A stretch of DNA of 64,000 nt from NORP294 sp047627915 (GTDB lineage: Bacteria; Bacteroidota; Bacteroidia; Flavobacteriales_E; Vicingaceae). The notes under the pieces were generated by a model that was not told the origin of the DNA, ran no database searches, and saw only the letters and a list, made by a program, of their open reading frames with translations. A program made the translations under genes and the position numbers. The stretch is from the NCBI GenBank assembly GCA_047627915.1, contig JBLHTZ010000010.1, positions 1 to 64,000 of the forward strand. Reading direction: 5' to 3'. This document shows positions 9,440 through 17,801 of this stretch, piece after piece. Within the stretch, counting starts at the first letter, position 1. Each line of letters begins with the position of its first letter.

Positions 9440-10471
9440 ATGAGAGATATGAAGAATATAACGACCATTTTTATTTGTCTTGTGCTTTTAGTGTCTAGTG
9501 CTTCAGCTCAGCTAATTCCTAACTTTGGAGCTCAAAGAGCAGGTTTGTCAACACTTTCATTTTTGAAAAATGATTTAAACCCTCGATCAACGGCAATGAG
9601 TGGTGCAAGTGTTTCGTTAGCTGCTGATGCCTTTTCATCGTACACAAATCCTGCTGCTACTGCAGACTTAAAAAGCTTTCACGGTGCGTTGAGTAACGTA
9701 TCTATTGGGGCTGGAATCCAACAATCTTATTTATCAGTATCTATTCCTAGAAAAAATAATTTCTCAACGTTTGGGTTTTCACTAAACATGTTGAATTCCG
9801 GAGCGATGGAGAAACGGACCGAATTTCAACCCGAAGGAACTGGAGAAAAGTTTTACGTGACCAATATGGCTTTGGGTGGAACCTATGCTCAACAATTGAG
9901 TGATATGTTCTCAGCGGGAATTACCATGAAGTTTATTTACGAGCAGATTGATACCTATACCAATGCTACCGTTGCTGCCGATGTTAGCTTTTTGTACAAA
10001 ACAGATTATAAAGATTTAAACTTTGCAGTGATGATTCAAAACTTTGGAGGAAGCTCTTCCATCAATGGAGATGATTTGCCGGAAGACTTTAACCGCAATT
10101 TGAACCCATCAGCAGATGATTACTCTGTGCCAACTGTTTTTAGCTTGGGGGCCTCAATGGTGCCGTGGAAAAGAGAGAAACAATCGCTGTTAGTAGCATT
10201 GCAATTGAATCACCCATCAGATAATGCTGAAAACTATCGAATTGGCTTAGAATACGAGTACATGAAATTACTTTACATTAGGGCTGGGTATATGTTAAAT
10301 GTTGCAAGTCAAAGTTTACCAACCTTCGGGTTCGGACTAAGACATAGAATAGGGGCACACCCGTTGTTCATCAATTATGCCGCAAACCCTACAGACTTTT
10401 TAGGAGTTCAACACACGGTTGGTTTGGCTTTTGGAATTAATAAAATGGATCGAGAGAATGAAGAACGTTAG
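9440..10471 (+). CDS. PorV/PorQ-family outer-membrane protein
   Basis: A 343-residue predicted beta-barrel. The start at 9440 (MRDMKN..) follows the receptor stop by one base and gives a good signal peptide ending SASAQ; a longer in-frame extension into the receptor gene is not credible. After the signal come NPRSTAMSGASVSLAADAFSS and YTNPAA, matching the conserved N-terminus of the PorV/PorQ family (R..AMGGAGVALADDA..A..NPA), whose founding members shuttle and attach T9SS cargo. No porU or other T9SS core gene is nearby, so this is probably a paralogue dedicated to the neighbouring surface proteins rather than the core PorV. It overlaps the next gene by 14 bases. Confidence 0.8.
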   Translation: MRDMKNITTIFICLVLLVSSASAQLIPNFGAQRAGLSTLSFLKNDLNPRSTAMSGASVSLAADAFSSYTNPAATADLKSFHGALSNVSIGAGIQQSYLSVSIPRKNNFSTFGFSLNMLNSGAMEKRTEFQPEGTGEKFYVTNMALGGTYAQQLSDMFSAGITMKFIYEQIDTYTNATVAADVSFLYKTDYKDLNFAVMIQNFGGSSSINGDDLPEDFNRNLNPSADDYSVPTVFSLGASMVPWKREKQSLLVALQLNHPSDNAENYRIGLEYEYMKLLYIRAGYMLNVASQSLPTFGFGLRHRIGAHPLFINYAANPTDFLGVQHTVGLAFGINKMDRENEER

Positions 10472-11639
10472 CATAATGACACTTGGTTTTGCAGTGATGA
10501 TGGTTTTTCTTTCAAGCTGTGAAAGTTATTTTGGAGATAAGACAGATTTGTCTTTTATAGAGCTTCCAGAGCAAAACTTTCGGGAGGTAGCTTATGTTCC
10601 AGTACAGCCAATTTTAAACCAATTTGCTTCTCCAACAGATGTTGTTGCAGGTTTTGATGAGTTGATTTACGTAGTGGATAACGGAAGTCAAGAAGTTATT
10701 GCTTTAGACCAATCTGGTAGAGAAATTGGGCGGAAATTTATCCAAGGAGCAAAGACTATGGCGCAAGACAGAAGTCTCGATTTATTGGTAATTGGGAGTA
10801 TCACTGATCCGGTAAATTCAAGTATTGTTCGGAGCTGTATTTATCGTCTTGATTTATCAACTTCAATGGGTTATGGACTACGATTTGCTGAGTTTACAGA
10901 TACCATAATTCATCCGTTTTACTTTAAATCATCTTCTATTTCAAGTGATCAGGACGTTAGCCTGAACAACATTGCGGTGCTGGAGGATAATTCCTTCTAC
11001 GTGACTCGAACAGGTCCAAGAACCACTCCTACTAGAGATGATGCTATTTTGTTGTTTGACAATACGGGTAAATTCATTACCCCATTGGAAATAACGGATA
11101 GCAGGGGAGCAATTTTTCGTGATTTTTTCAAAGATCCTATTGGGATTACAAGTTTAGTTAAACCACCACAAATTAATGTCGATACTCGAGGCGACTTTAT
11201 CTTTACTTCTGTTGACCCTAACGGTGTTTTAAAAGTTCAATACATTGAGAAATTAGAATCCATAGATGGAACAGCTTATACTCCAAAAGTGAATTTTAGT
11301 GCTGATACAACGCTAGCGAGTAGCTTTATCAATGAGCCTTTTAAATTTGACAGGCCATTGGATGTAGAATTTACCGGTGACGGAACCAATTATATTTTTG
11401 TTATTGATGCCGAGAAAGATTCATTGTACCAGTTTACAGCAAATGGATTAGAAGGAGTAGAGCCTCCTCCAGCCTCAGGTCAAACAAAGTTTATCAAGAC
11501 TTCATTTGGTGGTACTGGAATTGGAGCTTCTCAGTTCAACGAACCTGCAGCAGTTGCTTACAATGATAGAATTCTATATGTAGCTGATAAAGGAAATGGC
11601 AGAGTGTTGCGATTCAAACTGACCTTAGACATTCGATAG
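10458..11639 (+). CDS. Lipoprotein with NHL-like beta-propeller repeats
   Basis: About 393 residues starting at ATG 10458; the longer frame into the preceding gene lacks a signal sequence. The N-terminus MKNVSIMTLGFAVMMVFLSSC is a lipoprotein signal with lipobox LSSC. Repeated segments of the type FASPTDVVAGFDELIYVVDNGSQEVIALDQSG and FNEPAAVAYNDRILYVADKGNGRVLRF follow the NHL repeat pattern (P.gia.d..g.iyVaD..n.ri..f), suggesting a six-bladed propeller used for binding. As the last gene of the 707-11639 cluster it probably sits at the outer membrane with the receptor and PorV-like protein. Confidence 0.75.
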   Translation: MKNVSIMTLGFAVMMVFLSSCESYFGDKTDLSFIELPEQNFREVAYVPVQPILNQFASPTDVVAGFDELIYVVDNGSQEVIALDQSGREIGRKFIQGAKTMAQDRSLDLLVIGSITDPVNSSIVRSCIYRLDLSTSMGYGLRFAEFTDTIIHPFYFKSSSISSDQDVSLNNIAVLEDNSFYVTRTGPRTTPTRDDAILLFDNTGKFITPLEITDSRGAIFRDFFKDPIGITSLVKPPQINVDTRGDFIFTSVDPNGVLKVQYIEKLESIDGTAYTPKVNFSADTTLASSFINEPFKFDRPLDVEFTGDGTNYIFVIDAEKDSLYQFTANGLEGVEPPPASGQTKFIKTSFGGTGIGASQFNEPAAVAYNDRILYVADKGNGRVLRFKLTLDIR

Positions 11640-11644
11640 TTTTT

Positions 11645-12070
11645 TTACCCTTTAAAACTAGCTGCTACATGTGAACCGTCACAATAGGGCTTGTTTTTTG
11701 AAGCTCCACATCTACAAAAGGCGGCCTTGGTTTTAACTTCTTTTTTCCCGTCAGGATGTGTTACTTCAATAGATCCATTCATAATTAATGGGCCATTTTC
11801 TGCAACATTTATAGTTGCTGAGGTAACTGTTTCTTCAGTCGGCTTTTCACCTTTCATGTAGTAGCTCAGCGCACCAGAAGGGCATTTGTCAATTTGAGCC
11901 TTTAACTCCTCTGTTGAGCCATTTTCAGCTGTAATCCAAGGTTTTTTATTCGGATCGTACACCTTCGGTAACATGGTAACGCAAACTTTCGCATGCATGC
12001 ATTTTGCAGGTTTCCAAACTACCGTTAACTCTCCGTTTGAATATTCTTTGGTTATTTCTTTTTGACTCAT
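11645..12070 (-). CDS. Iron-sulfur protein with divergent 4Fe-4S and CDGSH domains
   Basis: 141 residues. The N-terminal ~75 residues resemble the divergent mono-cluster 4Fe-4S domain (KPAKCMHAKVCV, ending IDKCPSGALSY). The C-terminus carries a CDGSH signature, CRCGASKNKPYCDGSH, with the expected C-X-C-X8-C-X3-H spacing for a 2Fe-2S cluster with three Cys and one His. Such two-domain proteins are common in Bacteroidota and probably act in cytoplasmic electron transfer or redox sensing. The gene converges with the propeller lipoprotein gene five bases away and has no obvious operon partner. Confidence 0.9.
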   Translation of the reverse strand: MSQKEITKEYSNGELTVVWKPAKCMHAKVCVTMLPKVYDPNKKPWITAENGSTEELKAQIDKCPSGALSYYMKGEKPTEETVTSATINVAENGPLIMNGSIEVTHPDGKKEVKTKAAFCRCGASKNKPYCDGSHVAASFKG

Positions 12071-12210
12071 GGGGCTTATGTTTTAACGTTCGGCAAGCAC
12101 CCTAAACGATAGGAGCATTGCTCTTTCAAATATAAGAGGTGTAACTATATTTTACAACTTGGTTGGCTCCAAATATTTAATCAAGAACAAATTTTAAAAA
12201 TACAATTCAT

Positions 12211-13665
12211 TTAAAATGTTGGATAACCAATCGCTTCGAAGTCCCAAAGCTCAGGTAAAATAAAGTAAACAATAAAGGTTAAAACAACAATAGAGATCAC
12301 GTTTAACCATACGCCTGCTCGAATCATGTCAGACATTTTAATGTAACCGGACCCGAATACCAAAGCATTGGGAGCCGTTGCTACTGGCAACATGAAAGCA
12401 CAAGAAGCAGCAACGGTTGCAGCAGCAAGTAACAAAAACGGGTGAACATCTACCACTACTGCCAAAGCTGCCAAAATGGGAAGAAGGATGGCTGTTGTGG
12501 CAAGGTTTGAAGTAATTTCTGTCAAGAAGTTAACAGCGCCAATAATTACAAATACCATTACAAAAAGGGAAACGCCTTGAAGAACACTCAACTGATTGCC
12601 AACCCAGCTTGCTAACCCACTTTCCGAGAAACCAATTGCCAAAGCGATACCTCCTCCAAATAGCAGCAAAACGCCCCATGGAAGCTGAACTGCATCGTGC
12701 CAAGTCAATAATTTTTCTCCTTTTTTGCTCGAAGGGATAATGAATAGTAATACTGCAGCAATTAGTGCTATAATCGTATCGTCAATGGCTGGAATAAATT
12801 GTTTGAGCAAAAAGGAACGAGAAATCCATGCAATAGCTGTCAATAGAAACACAGATAAAACGGTTTTCTCCTCTCGGCTCATTGTGCCAAGTTCATTGAG
12901 TTGTTGGGTTATTATTTTTCTGCCGCCTGGGAATTCTTGCCCTTTTAGTTTAAAAGCTACTTTCCCTAGATACGCCCAACAGATAATTAGCAGAATGATG
13001 CTAATGGGCAGCCCAAATTTAAACCATTGTAGAAAGGAGATTTCGATGCCATATAACTCTTGTACAACTCCTGCAAATATTAAATTGGGCGGAGTTCCAA
13101 TTAAGGTTGCCATGCCCCCTATAGAGGCGCTGTAAGCAATGGAGAGCATCAACGCTTTTCCAAAAGGAGTGTCATTTCTAAGAGAGTTTTCTCCGTTTAA
13201 TTGAGCGATGACCGCCATTCCAATAGGAAGCATCATCACAGTTGTAGCGGTATTGGAGATCCACATGGAGAGCAAAGCCGTACTTAACATGAAGCCCAGC
13301 ATAATGTTGATTAAGCTCGTGCCTATTATTTTTATGATGTAAAGGGCTATTCTTTTATGAAGTTGCCACTTTTCAATTGCAATGGCCAATATGAATCCAC
13401 CGACAAATAAAAAAATGAATTTATGACCGTATGCTGCTCCTGTTTCTTTGAGACCCAATGCACCAAAAAGTGGAAATAACACAATGGGTAATAAGGCTGT
13501 AACTTCGATTGGAATAGCCTCGGTAATCCACCATATTGCAATCCATGTAGTCACGGCTAATACCGCAACACCTTGCTCCGACAAGCCGTCAGACTTGAAC
13601 AGGTTCAAAATTATTAAGAACATTAATGGCCCTAAGAATAGTCCAATATTTTTCTTGTTCAGCAT
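12211..13665 (-). CDS. SLC13/DASS-family anion (dicarboxylate) transporter
   Basis: 484 residues, almost entirely hydrophobic with about 11-12 membrane helices. The two SNT-type loops that form the sodium and substrate sites of DASS transporters are present: SNTATTVMMLPIG in the first half and TSNLATTAILLPI in the second. TEAIPIEVTALLP near residue 50 is also typical. Family members import succinate, malate, other dicarboxylates or sulfate with sodium; aspartate-derived C4 acids fit the neighbourhood. It starts eight bases after the stop of the secreted hydrolase gene, so the two form one unit, probably controlled by the boxes at 14667-14700. Confidence 0.9.
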   Translation of the reverse strand: MLNKKNIGLFLGPLMFLIILNLFKSDGLSEQGVAVLAVTTWIAIWWITEAIPIEVTALLPIVLFPLFGALGLKETGAAYGHKFIFLFVGGFILAIAIEKWQLHKRIALYIIKIIGTSLINIMLGFMLSTALLSMWISNTATTVMMLPIGMAVIAQLNGENSLRNDTPFGKALMLSIAYSASIGGMATLIGTPPNLIFAGVVQELYGIEISFLQWFKFGLPISIILLIICWAYLGKVAFKLKGQEFPGGRKIITQQLNELGTMSREEKTVLSVFLLTAIAWISRSFLLKQFIPAIDDTIIALIAAVLLFIIPSSKKGEKLLTWHDAVQLPWGVLLLFGGGIALAIGFSESGLASWVGNQLSVLQGVSLFVMVFVIIGAVNFLTEITSNLATTAILLPILAALAVVVDVHPFLLLAAATVAASCAFMLPVATAPNALVFGSGYIKMSDMIRAGVWLNVISIVVLTFIVYFILPELWDFEAIGYPTF

Positions 13666-13673
13666 GCAGCAGA

Positions 13674-14615
13674 TTAGTTGATGAAAATGGTATTGAAAGC
13701 ATAATTCCCTGTTACACTAAAGTCGTGACTAACATTTGGCAAGGAAACAAATTGCCAATTGTAGGCTGCTCCAATCCCAGTTGAAATGGAATTACTTTGA
13801 TTGTAGAAATAATTTGCTCGTGCCAATCGATTGTCTCCTTGGACATCAACAATAGAATTCGTTCTTAATCCTCCTGCGTTAGGGTCATTATCAGCTGACC
13901 CAATTAAGACGGTGAGCTGTTTCCCAAAAATAGCAGGTAAGCTACTTGCCAAAATTGGACTTTCTTTTATACCGTATGGAAAGTCAATTTGATCATCGGG
14001 CATGGTGTACCAGCCTGATGACGCCGCTACGACTTTGTCAAACCTTGCATTGGGTTTGAAAAATACAAAACGATGCGCAAACTGCCCACCTGCGGAAAAA
14101 CCAAAAACGTGGTAAGAAGATGAAGCATTAGCGGTTGCTCTTTTCACAAAATCGAATAACGGCTCCACCAAAGAAAAAGCCCACTCTCCCTCATCATTTA
14201 ATGTTGCAGCAGTTGGGTTATCACCGTCATCAAAAACATTTCCTAGGTTGTATCCATCTCCTCCGGGGAAATTTTGAGATGAAAATTCAGGTACAATTAA
14301 AATTTGTTGATTTCGGTCAGCATTCGCGATCAAAGCGTCTCGACTTTCCAAGGCATCTCTTGCTGCACCGTGAAAAACAACAACAATTCTGCTATTTTCA
14401 GTTACTCCTGTCGGAATGTGATAATAGATGGTTGTCGGCTTGTTGGCTAATGGTGCAAATGAATCAAACACAAAGGAGTTTGTTCCTTTTAAGGTAATTA
14501 CAGGATTGTTAGGATCGGTGCTTTCTTCAGGAAAAGTCTCGTTGTTATCGCACGAATTTAGTGTCAGTAAAAGGGTGGAGAACAAGAGAGCTATAGAAAA
14601 AGAAGAATACTTCAT
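13674..14615 (-). CDS. Lipoprotein alpha/beta-hydrolase, PHB-depolymerase/esterase-like
   Basis: 313 residues from ATG 14615; a six-codon upstream extension adds nothing useful. The signal peptide ends in lipobox LNSC. The hydrolase fold is indicated by VVVFHGAARDALESRDAL (oxyanion HG near the first strand), the nucleophile elbow GFSAGG at ~165-170 (Ser nucleophile), and a C-terminal His in NVSHDFSV. The layout resembles secreted esterases and polyester depolymerases. The substrate is unknown. First gene of a two-gene unit with the SLC13 transporter, so its product may be a carboxylate that the transporter imports. Two repeat boxes matching those at the regulator promoter lie 52-85 bases upstream of the start. 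Confidence 0.75.
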   Translation of the reverse strand: MKYSSFSIALLFSTLLLTLNSCDNNETFPEESTDPNNPVITLKGTNSFVFDSFAPLANKPTTIYYHIPTGVTENSRIVVVFHGAARDALESRDALIANADRNQQILIVPEFSSQNFPGGDGYNLGNVFDDGDNPTAATLNDEGEWAFSLVEPLFDFVKRATANASSSYHVFGFSAGGQFAHRFVFFKPNARFDKVVAASSGWYTMPDDQIDFPYGIKESPILASSLPAIFGKQLTVLIGSADNDPNAGGLRTNSIVDVQGDNRLARANYFYNQSNSISTGIGAAYNWQFVSLPNVSHDFSVTGNYAFNTIFIN

Positions 14616-14666
14616 AATTAACCAAATTATCAATGTCTAAAATAAAATTTTATTCACTCAATAATA

Positions 14667-14700
14667 GCATACCAAAATAATTCCATTTTGCATACCAATT
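14667..14700 (-). promoter_or_regulatory. Probable operator: two direct repeats, 23-bp period, upstream of the hydrolase-transporter unit
   Basis: Read on the minus strand, AATTGGTATGC (14700-14690) and ATTTTGGTATGC (14678-14667) are direct repeats with their GGTATGC cores exactly 23 bp apart. The same boxes occur upstream of the regulator gene at 16187-16220. The distal box overlaps the 3' end of the regulator gene. A TAATTTGGT segment at 14629-14621, also found before the 16275 gene, may contain the promoter -7 element. Confidence 0.7.
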
Positions 14701-16186
14701 AAGGAGCTTCCATTTTGTCGTAAATAAGGACCATTTGTGCTATCTTTCCTCTCATCTTCATTTCATTCACAGAAGAATATCCGAAAATAAGCCCTTGTCT
14801 TTTGTCTTTTCCAAGGAAACACTTACTGTACGAATGGACTAGTATATTGCTTTTAATAAATGCTTTGAGTAAATTTTCGTTTGCCTTTCCCTCTTTAAAT
14901 TCAGCTAATAAGTGTAAGCTTCTCGCTGATTTGTTGACTAGCGTAAATGCCTCGGAAAAATGACTTTCAAATAATTCAATGAATAGTTTTTTTCTTTTCT
15001 CAGCAACGGTATTTACATTTTTAATGTGGGCGTACAGGTATTTTTTTTCAATGAATTGATTCAAAACAATTTGAATTGAAGGCGGTACAAAACGATGGGA
15101 ATGTTTCATTAACGCTCCAATTGGCTCTAGTAACGGATACGGAACTACCATGTATCCCAAGCGAATTGAAGGATGCAACAGCCTATTGAAAGTGCCCATA
15201 AAAATGGTCCGTCCTTGATTGTCTAAATTGAACAAAGAGGGGGAGGGATGTTTGTAATTGCTTATCTCGTGTTCAAATTCATTTTCAATAAGGTATGAAT
15301 TGTTCTTATTTGCATAGGCCAATAGATCTATTTTTCGGTTAAGGCTCATCTCTACCCCGGTAGGATAGTGACCTGATGGAGTAACGTGAATGAGTTTTGG
15401 TGCTTTCGCTTTAATTTTAGTTACTTGAATACCCTCTTCATCTATTGGCACACCATCAATTTTTGCGTCTAAACTTTTAAAAATGGAGAGCACATTTGGG
15501 AATGTTGGGTCTTCCATTACCACAGCTTCTTTAGGATTAAGCAACACACTTCCGGCCAAATAAAGGGACTGTAATGATCCTGAAACTATGATTACTTGTT
15601 TGCTGTCACACTTTAAGCCTCTACTGAGGTTTAAGTAGTTCGCAATATTTTCTTTTAATTGCTCATTTCCTGAGGCGGCAGAGTAGGTTAATGCAGAAGA
15701 CTTAATGTGTCTCCAATAGAGGTTGGTTAAATTCTTCCATTGATTGACGGGGAAAATATCTAACGGAGGCAGTCCGGGCCTAAAAGCAACACTTTTATCA
15801 TCCGTAGAATTAATAAGCTTTTCATTCTTTAAAAATGATTTACCAAGTCTTGAAAGTTCAGGGTATCTTTTACCCTTTACTAAGTTGAGCGGAATGGGCT
15901 TTGCTTCTTGAAACTTCACCTTATGTCCTGATCCAACCTGAGACTCGATATAGCCCTCTAAGTTTAGTAAGTCATAAGCCTTCAAAACGGTGCTTCTAGA
16001 AATTTCCAAAACTTTAGACAATTGTCGGGTTGGAGGTAAAACGGTTTCTTCGGGAATATCTAAATCACTAATTGCATCTTTTAGAACGGAGTAAAGGATA
16101 AAATAGAGGCGCTTTTCATTTTTATTCCTTTGTAGTAATCGTTGAGTATACAAATTCTGTATACGTGATGAAATAATTGAGTTCAA
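14699..16186 (-). CDS. MocR/PdxR-type regulator (GntR winged helix + aminotransferase-like domain) lacking the PLP lysine
   Basis: 495 residues. Residues ~25-92 are a GntR winged helix (PPTRQLSKVLEISRSTV, LNLEGYI). The rest is a fold-type I aminotransferase-like domain (SGSLQSLYLAG ~202-212, TPSGHYPTGVEMS ~269-281, RLGYMVVP ~342-349). In MocR proteins PLP is held by the Lys of GTFSK and by the Asp and Tyr of EDDYD. Here these read GTFNR (Arg335) and ENEFE (Glu303, Phe304), so the Schiff-base lysine and both partner residues are changed. The start is TTG; no in-frame ATG exists before an upstream stop at 16232-16234. It probably binds the 23-bp-spaced boxes on either side of its gene and represses itself. 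Confidence 0.85.
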   Translation of the reverse strand: MNSIISSRIQNLYTQRLLQRNKNEKRLYFILYSVLKDAISDLDIPEETVLPPTRQLSKVLEISRSTVLKAYDLLNLEGYIESQVGSGHKVKFQEAKPIPLNLVKGKRYPELSRLGKSFLKNEKLINSTDDKSVAFRPGLPPLDIFPVNQWKNLTNLYWRHIKSSALTYSAASGNEQLKENIANYLNLSRGLKCDSKQVIIVSGSLQSLYLAGSVLLNPKEAVVMEDPTFPNVLSIFKSLDAKIDGVPIDEEGIQVTKIKAKAPKLIHVTPSGHYPTGVEMSLNRKIDLLAYANKNNSYLIENEFEHEISNYKHPSPSLFNLDNQGRTIFMGTFNRLLHPSIRLGYMVVPYPLLEPIGALMKHSHRFVPPSIQIVLNQFIEKKYLYAHIKNVNTVAEKRKKLFIELFESHFSEAFTLVNKSARSLHLLAEFKEGKANENLLKAFIKSNILVHSYSKCFLGKDKRQGLIFGYSSVNEMKMRGKIAQMVLIYDKMEAP

Positions 16187-16220
16187 ATTGGTATTATAAA
16201 TTAAAGATAATTGGTATGCT
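16187..16220. promoter_or_regulatory. Probable operator with two 23-bp-spaced boxes, flanking the regulator's own -7 element
   Basis: AAATTGGTAT (core 16187-16194) and AATTGGTATGCT (16209-16220) are direct repeats, with ATTGGTAT starting at 16187 and at 16210: a 23-bp period identical to the pair at 14667-14700. On the minus strand, TATCTTTA (16209-16202), one base from the Bacteroidota TAnnTTTG -7 consensus, lies between the boxes, and its expected start point is about ten bases before the regulator's TTG. Binding here would block the regulator promoter and could also act on the divergent gene at 16275. Confidence 0.7.
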
Positions 16221-16274
16221 AAATTTAGGGATTATTGCGGTTAATTTGGTGAAACACTATAAACTTATAATGAT

Positions 16275-17093
16275 ATGAAAAAAATCTACTTTTTAGCTTC
16301 CTTACTTTTTTGTACATCGATCATGTACGGACAACTAATAATTAACGAGGTTCTTTACGATCCTTCCAATACAGCTTTAGAAGGAGATGCAAATAGAGAT
16401 AGCATCTACAGTCAAGACGATGACTCCTTTATTGAGTTTTATAATAATAGCGCAAGTGGGTTTAACATAAGCGGTTACGAAATTTGGGATGATACCTCTT
16501 CTCTTGGCACTGTTCAATACACTTTTCCGGCTAATACCACCGTACCTGCGCAAGAAGTTGTAGTTGTATTTGGAGGCGGAACGCCAGTGGGACCATTTGG
16601 AACGGCCTTGGTTTTAAATGCAACAACTGGATTCAATTTTAACAATTCAGGTGAAGTAATCGGAATCAAAGATGCCAACGGTGCTTGGGTTTTATTTTTC
16701 GATTCAGATGCTCTGTCAAATAATCCAAATGAGTCGTATACAAGATTTCCTGATGTAACAGGTCCATTTATTCAGCACGAGGATTCAACGACTTTAAAAT
16801 TTTCTCCAGGAGCAAGAACGGATGGAAGCGCATTTAATTTAACGACAAGTTTAACTGAGAAGAATGCAACTATTAACCTAGCCGTTTATCCAAATCCGGC
16901 AGTTGATGTACTTAAAATTGATTCTGATGTTAAAATTGAGCAATTTCAGATCTTTAGCATTACTGGACAGTTAATGATTGCTGAAAGCACTCAAGGAAAT
17001 TCCATTAATATTGAAGTACTTACTCCGGGGATTTATTTCTTACGAGTAACAGCAGATTTAAAAACTGCAACCTCACGTTTTATTAAACAGTAA
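16275..17093 (+). CDS. Secreted lamin-tail-domain protein with T9SS sorting domain
   Basis: 272 residues. A signal peptide ending IMYGQ is followed by a lamin-tail domain (~20-190; INEVLYDPSN, DDDSFIEFYNN, GYEIWDD, VVVVFGGGTP) and a T9SS type A C-terminal domain (AVYPNPAVDVLKID, LTPGIYFLRV). It is exported to the surface. It is a close paralogue of the next gene, which carries the same domain on a lipoprotein without the sorting domain. The gene has its own strong terminator and lies divergent from the MocR-like regulator, with the operator boxes 55-88 bases before its start. Lamin-tail domains in bacteria are generally binding modules on surface proteins; no enzyme motif is seen. Confidence 0.85.
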   Translation: MKKIYFLASLLFCTSIMYGQLIINEVLYDPSNTALEGDANRDSIYSQDDDSFIEFYNNSASGFNISGYEIWDDTSSLGTVQYTFPANTTVPAQEVVVVFGGGTPVGPFGTALVLNATTGFNFNNSGEVIGIKDANGAWVLFFDSDALSNNPNESYTRFPDVTGPFIQHEDSTTLKFSPGARTDGSAFNLTTSLTEKNATINLAVYPNPAVDVLKIDSDVKIEQFQIFSITGQLMIAESTQGNSINIEVLTPGIYFLRVTADLKTATSRFIKQ

Positions 17094-17102
17094 CATCACT
17101 TG

Positions 17103-17138
17103 AAAAAGGACAAAAGTTGTAAAGCTTTTGTCCTTTTT
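17103..17138 (+). terminator. Intrinsic terminator after the first lamin-tail gene
   Basis: AAAAAGGACAAAAG (17103-17116) and CTTTTGTCCTTTTT (17125-17138) form a perfect 14-bp stem with an 8-base loop. The 3' arm itself ends in five Ts. It separates the 16275 gene from the seven-kilobase unit starting at 17163. Confidence 0.9.
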
Positions 17139-17162
17139 AGTTTAACTCATAAAGTAAAATAA

Positions 17163-17795
17163 ATGAAGATTACTCCTCTTTTTGGTGCTGTTTGTGCAGC
17201 CGTTATACTCTCATTTAGTTCCTGTGAAACGGACGACGTAAAACCGACTTTGGAACAAAATGTTGATCCCATTATCATTCCTGATGGTGAGCCCATTATT
17301 ATTAATGAAGTACTGTATGATCCATCTAATTCTGGCTTAGAAGGAGATGCCAATGGAGATGGTATTTATAGTCAAGATGATGACTCCTTCATAGAGTTTG
17401 TGAATGCAAGTTTGGCAGATGTTGACCTTGGAGGATATGAAATTTGGGATGATACTACCTCTGGTTCCAATCAATTTACTTTTCCGGCTAATTCAATTTT
17501 ACCTTCTAAAGGAGTATTGGTTGTTTTTGGTGGTGGAACTCCAACAGGAAATTTTGGAGGAGCTGTAATTCTTAATGCGTCATCAGGACTTAATTTCAAT
17601 AATACGGGTGAAGTAATTGGGATAAAAGACATGACTGGAGAGTGGGCTTTTACGTTCAATTCAAATGCGTTATCTGGTAATCCAAACGAATCCTATACTC
17701 GGAATCCAGATATAACAGGTGAGTTTGTGCAGCATACCGTAGCTACCTTATTAAAATTCTCTCCTGGGACAAGAGTTGACGGAAGTTTATTTTAA
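17163..17795 (+). CDS. Lipoprotein with lamin-tail domain, paralogue of the preceding gene
   Basis: 210 residues. The N-terminus ends in lipobox LSFSSC, so this copy is lipid-anchored rather than T9SS-sorted. Residues ~45-210 are a lamin-tail domain nearly superimposable on that of the 16275 protein (INEVLYDPSNSGLEGDANGD, SQDDDSFIEF, GGYEIWDDT, FKFSPG-type end), indicating tandem duplication with a change of anchoring. It is the first gene of a unit that continues with the DcuC-like transporter six bases downstream. A surface binding role is inferred. Confidence 0.8.
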   Translation: MKITPLFGAVCAAVILSFSSCETDDVKPTLEQNVDPIIIPDGEPIIINEVLYDPSNSGLEGDANGDGIYSQDDDSFIEFVNASLADVDLGGYEIWDDTTSGSNQFTFPANSILPSKGVLVVFGGGTPTGNFGGAVILNASSGLNFNNTGEVIGIKDMTGEWAFTFNSNALSGNPNESYTRNPDITGEFVQHTVATLLKFSPGTRVDGSLF

Positions 17796-17801
17796 GTTAG
17801 C

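Noticed and set aside
12725..13135. 136-residue plus-strand ORF
   Set aside because: Antisense shadow of the SLC13 transporter.
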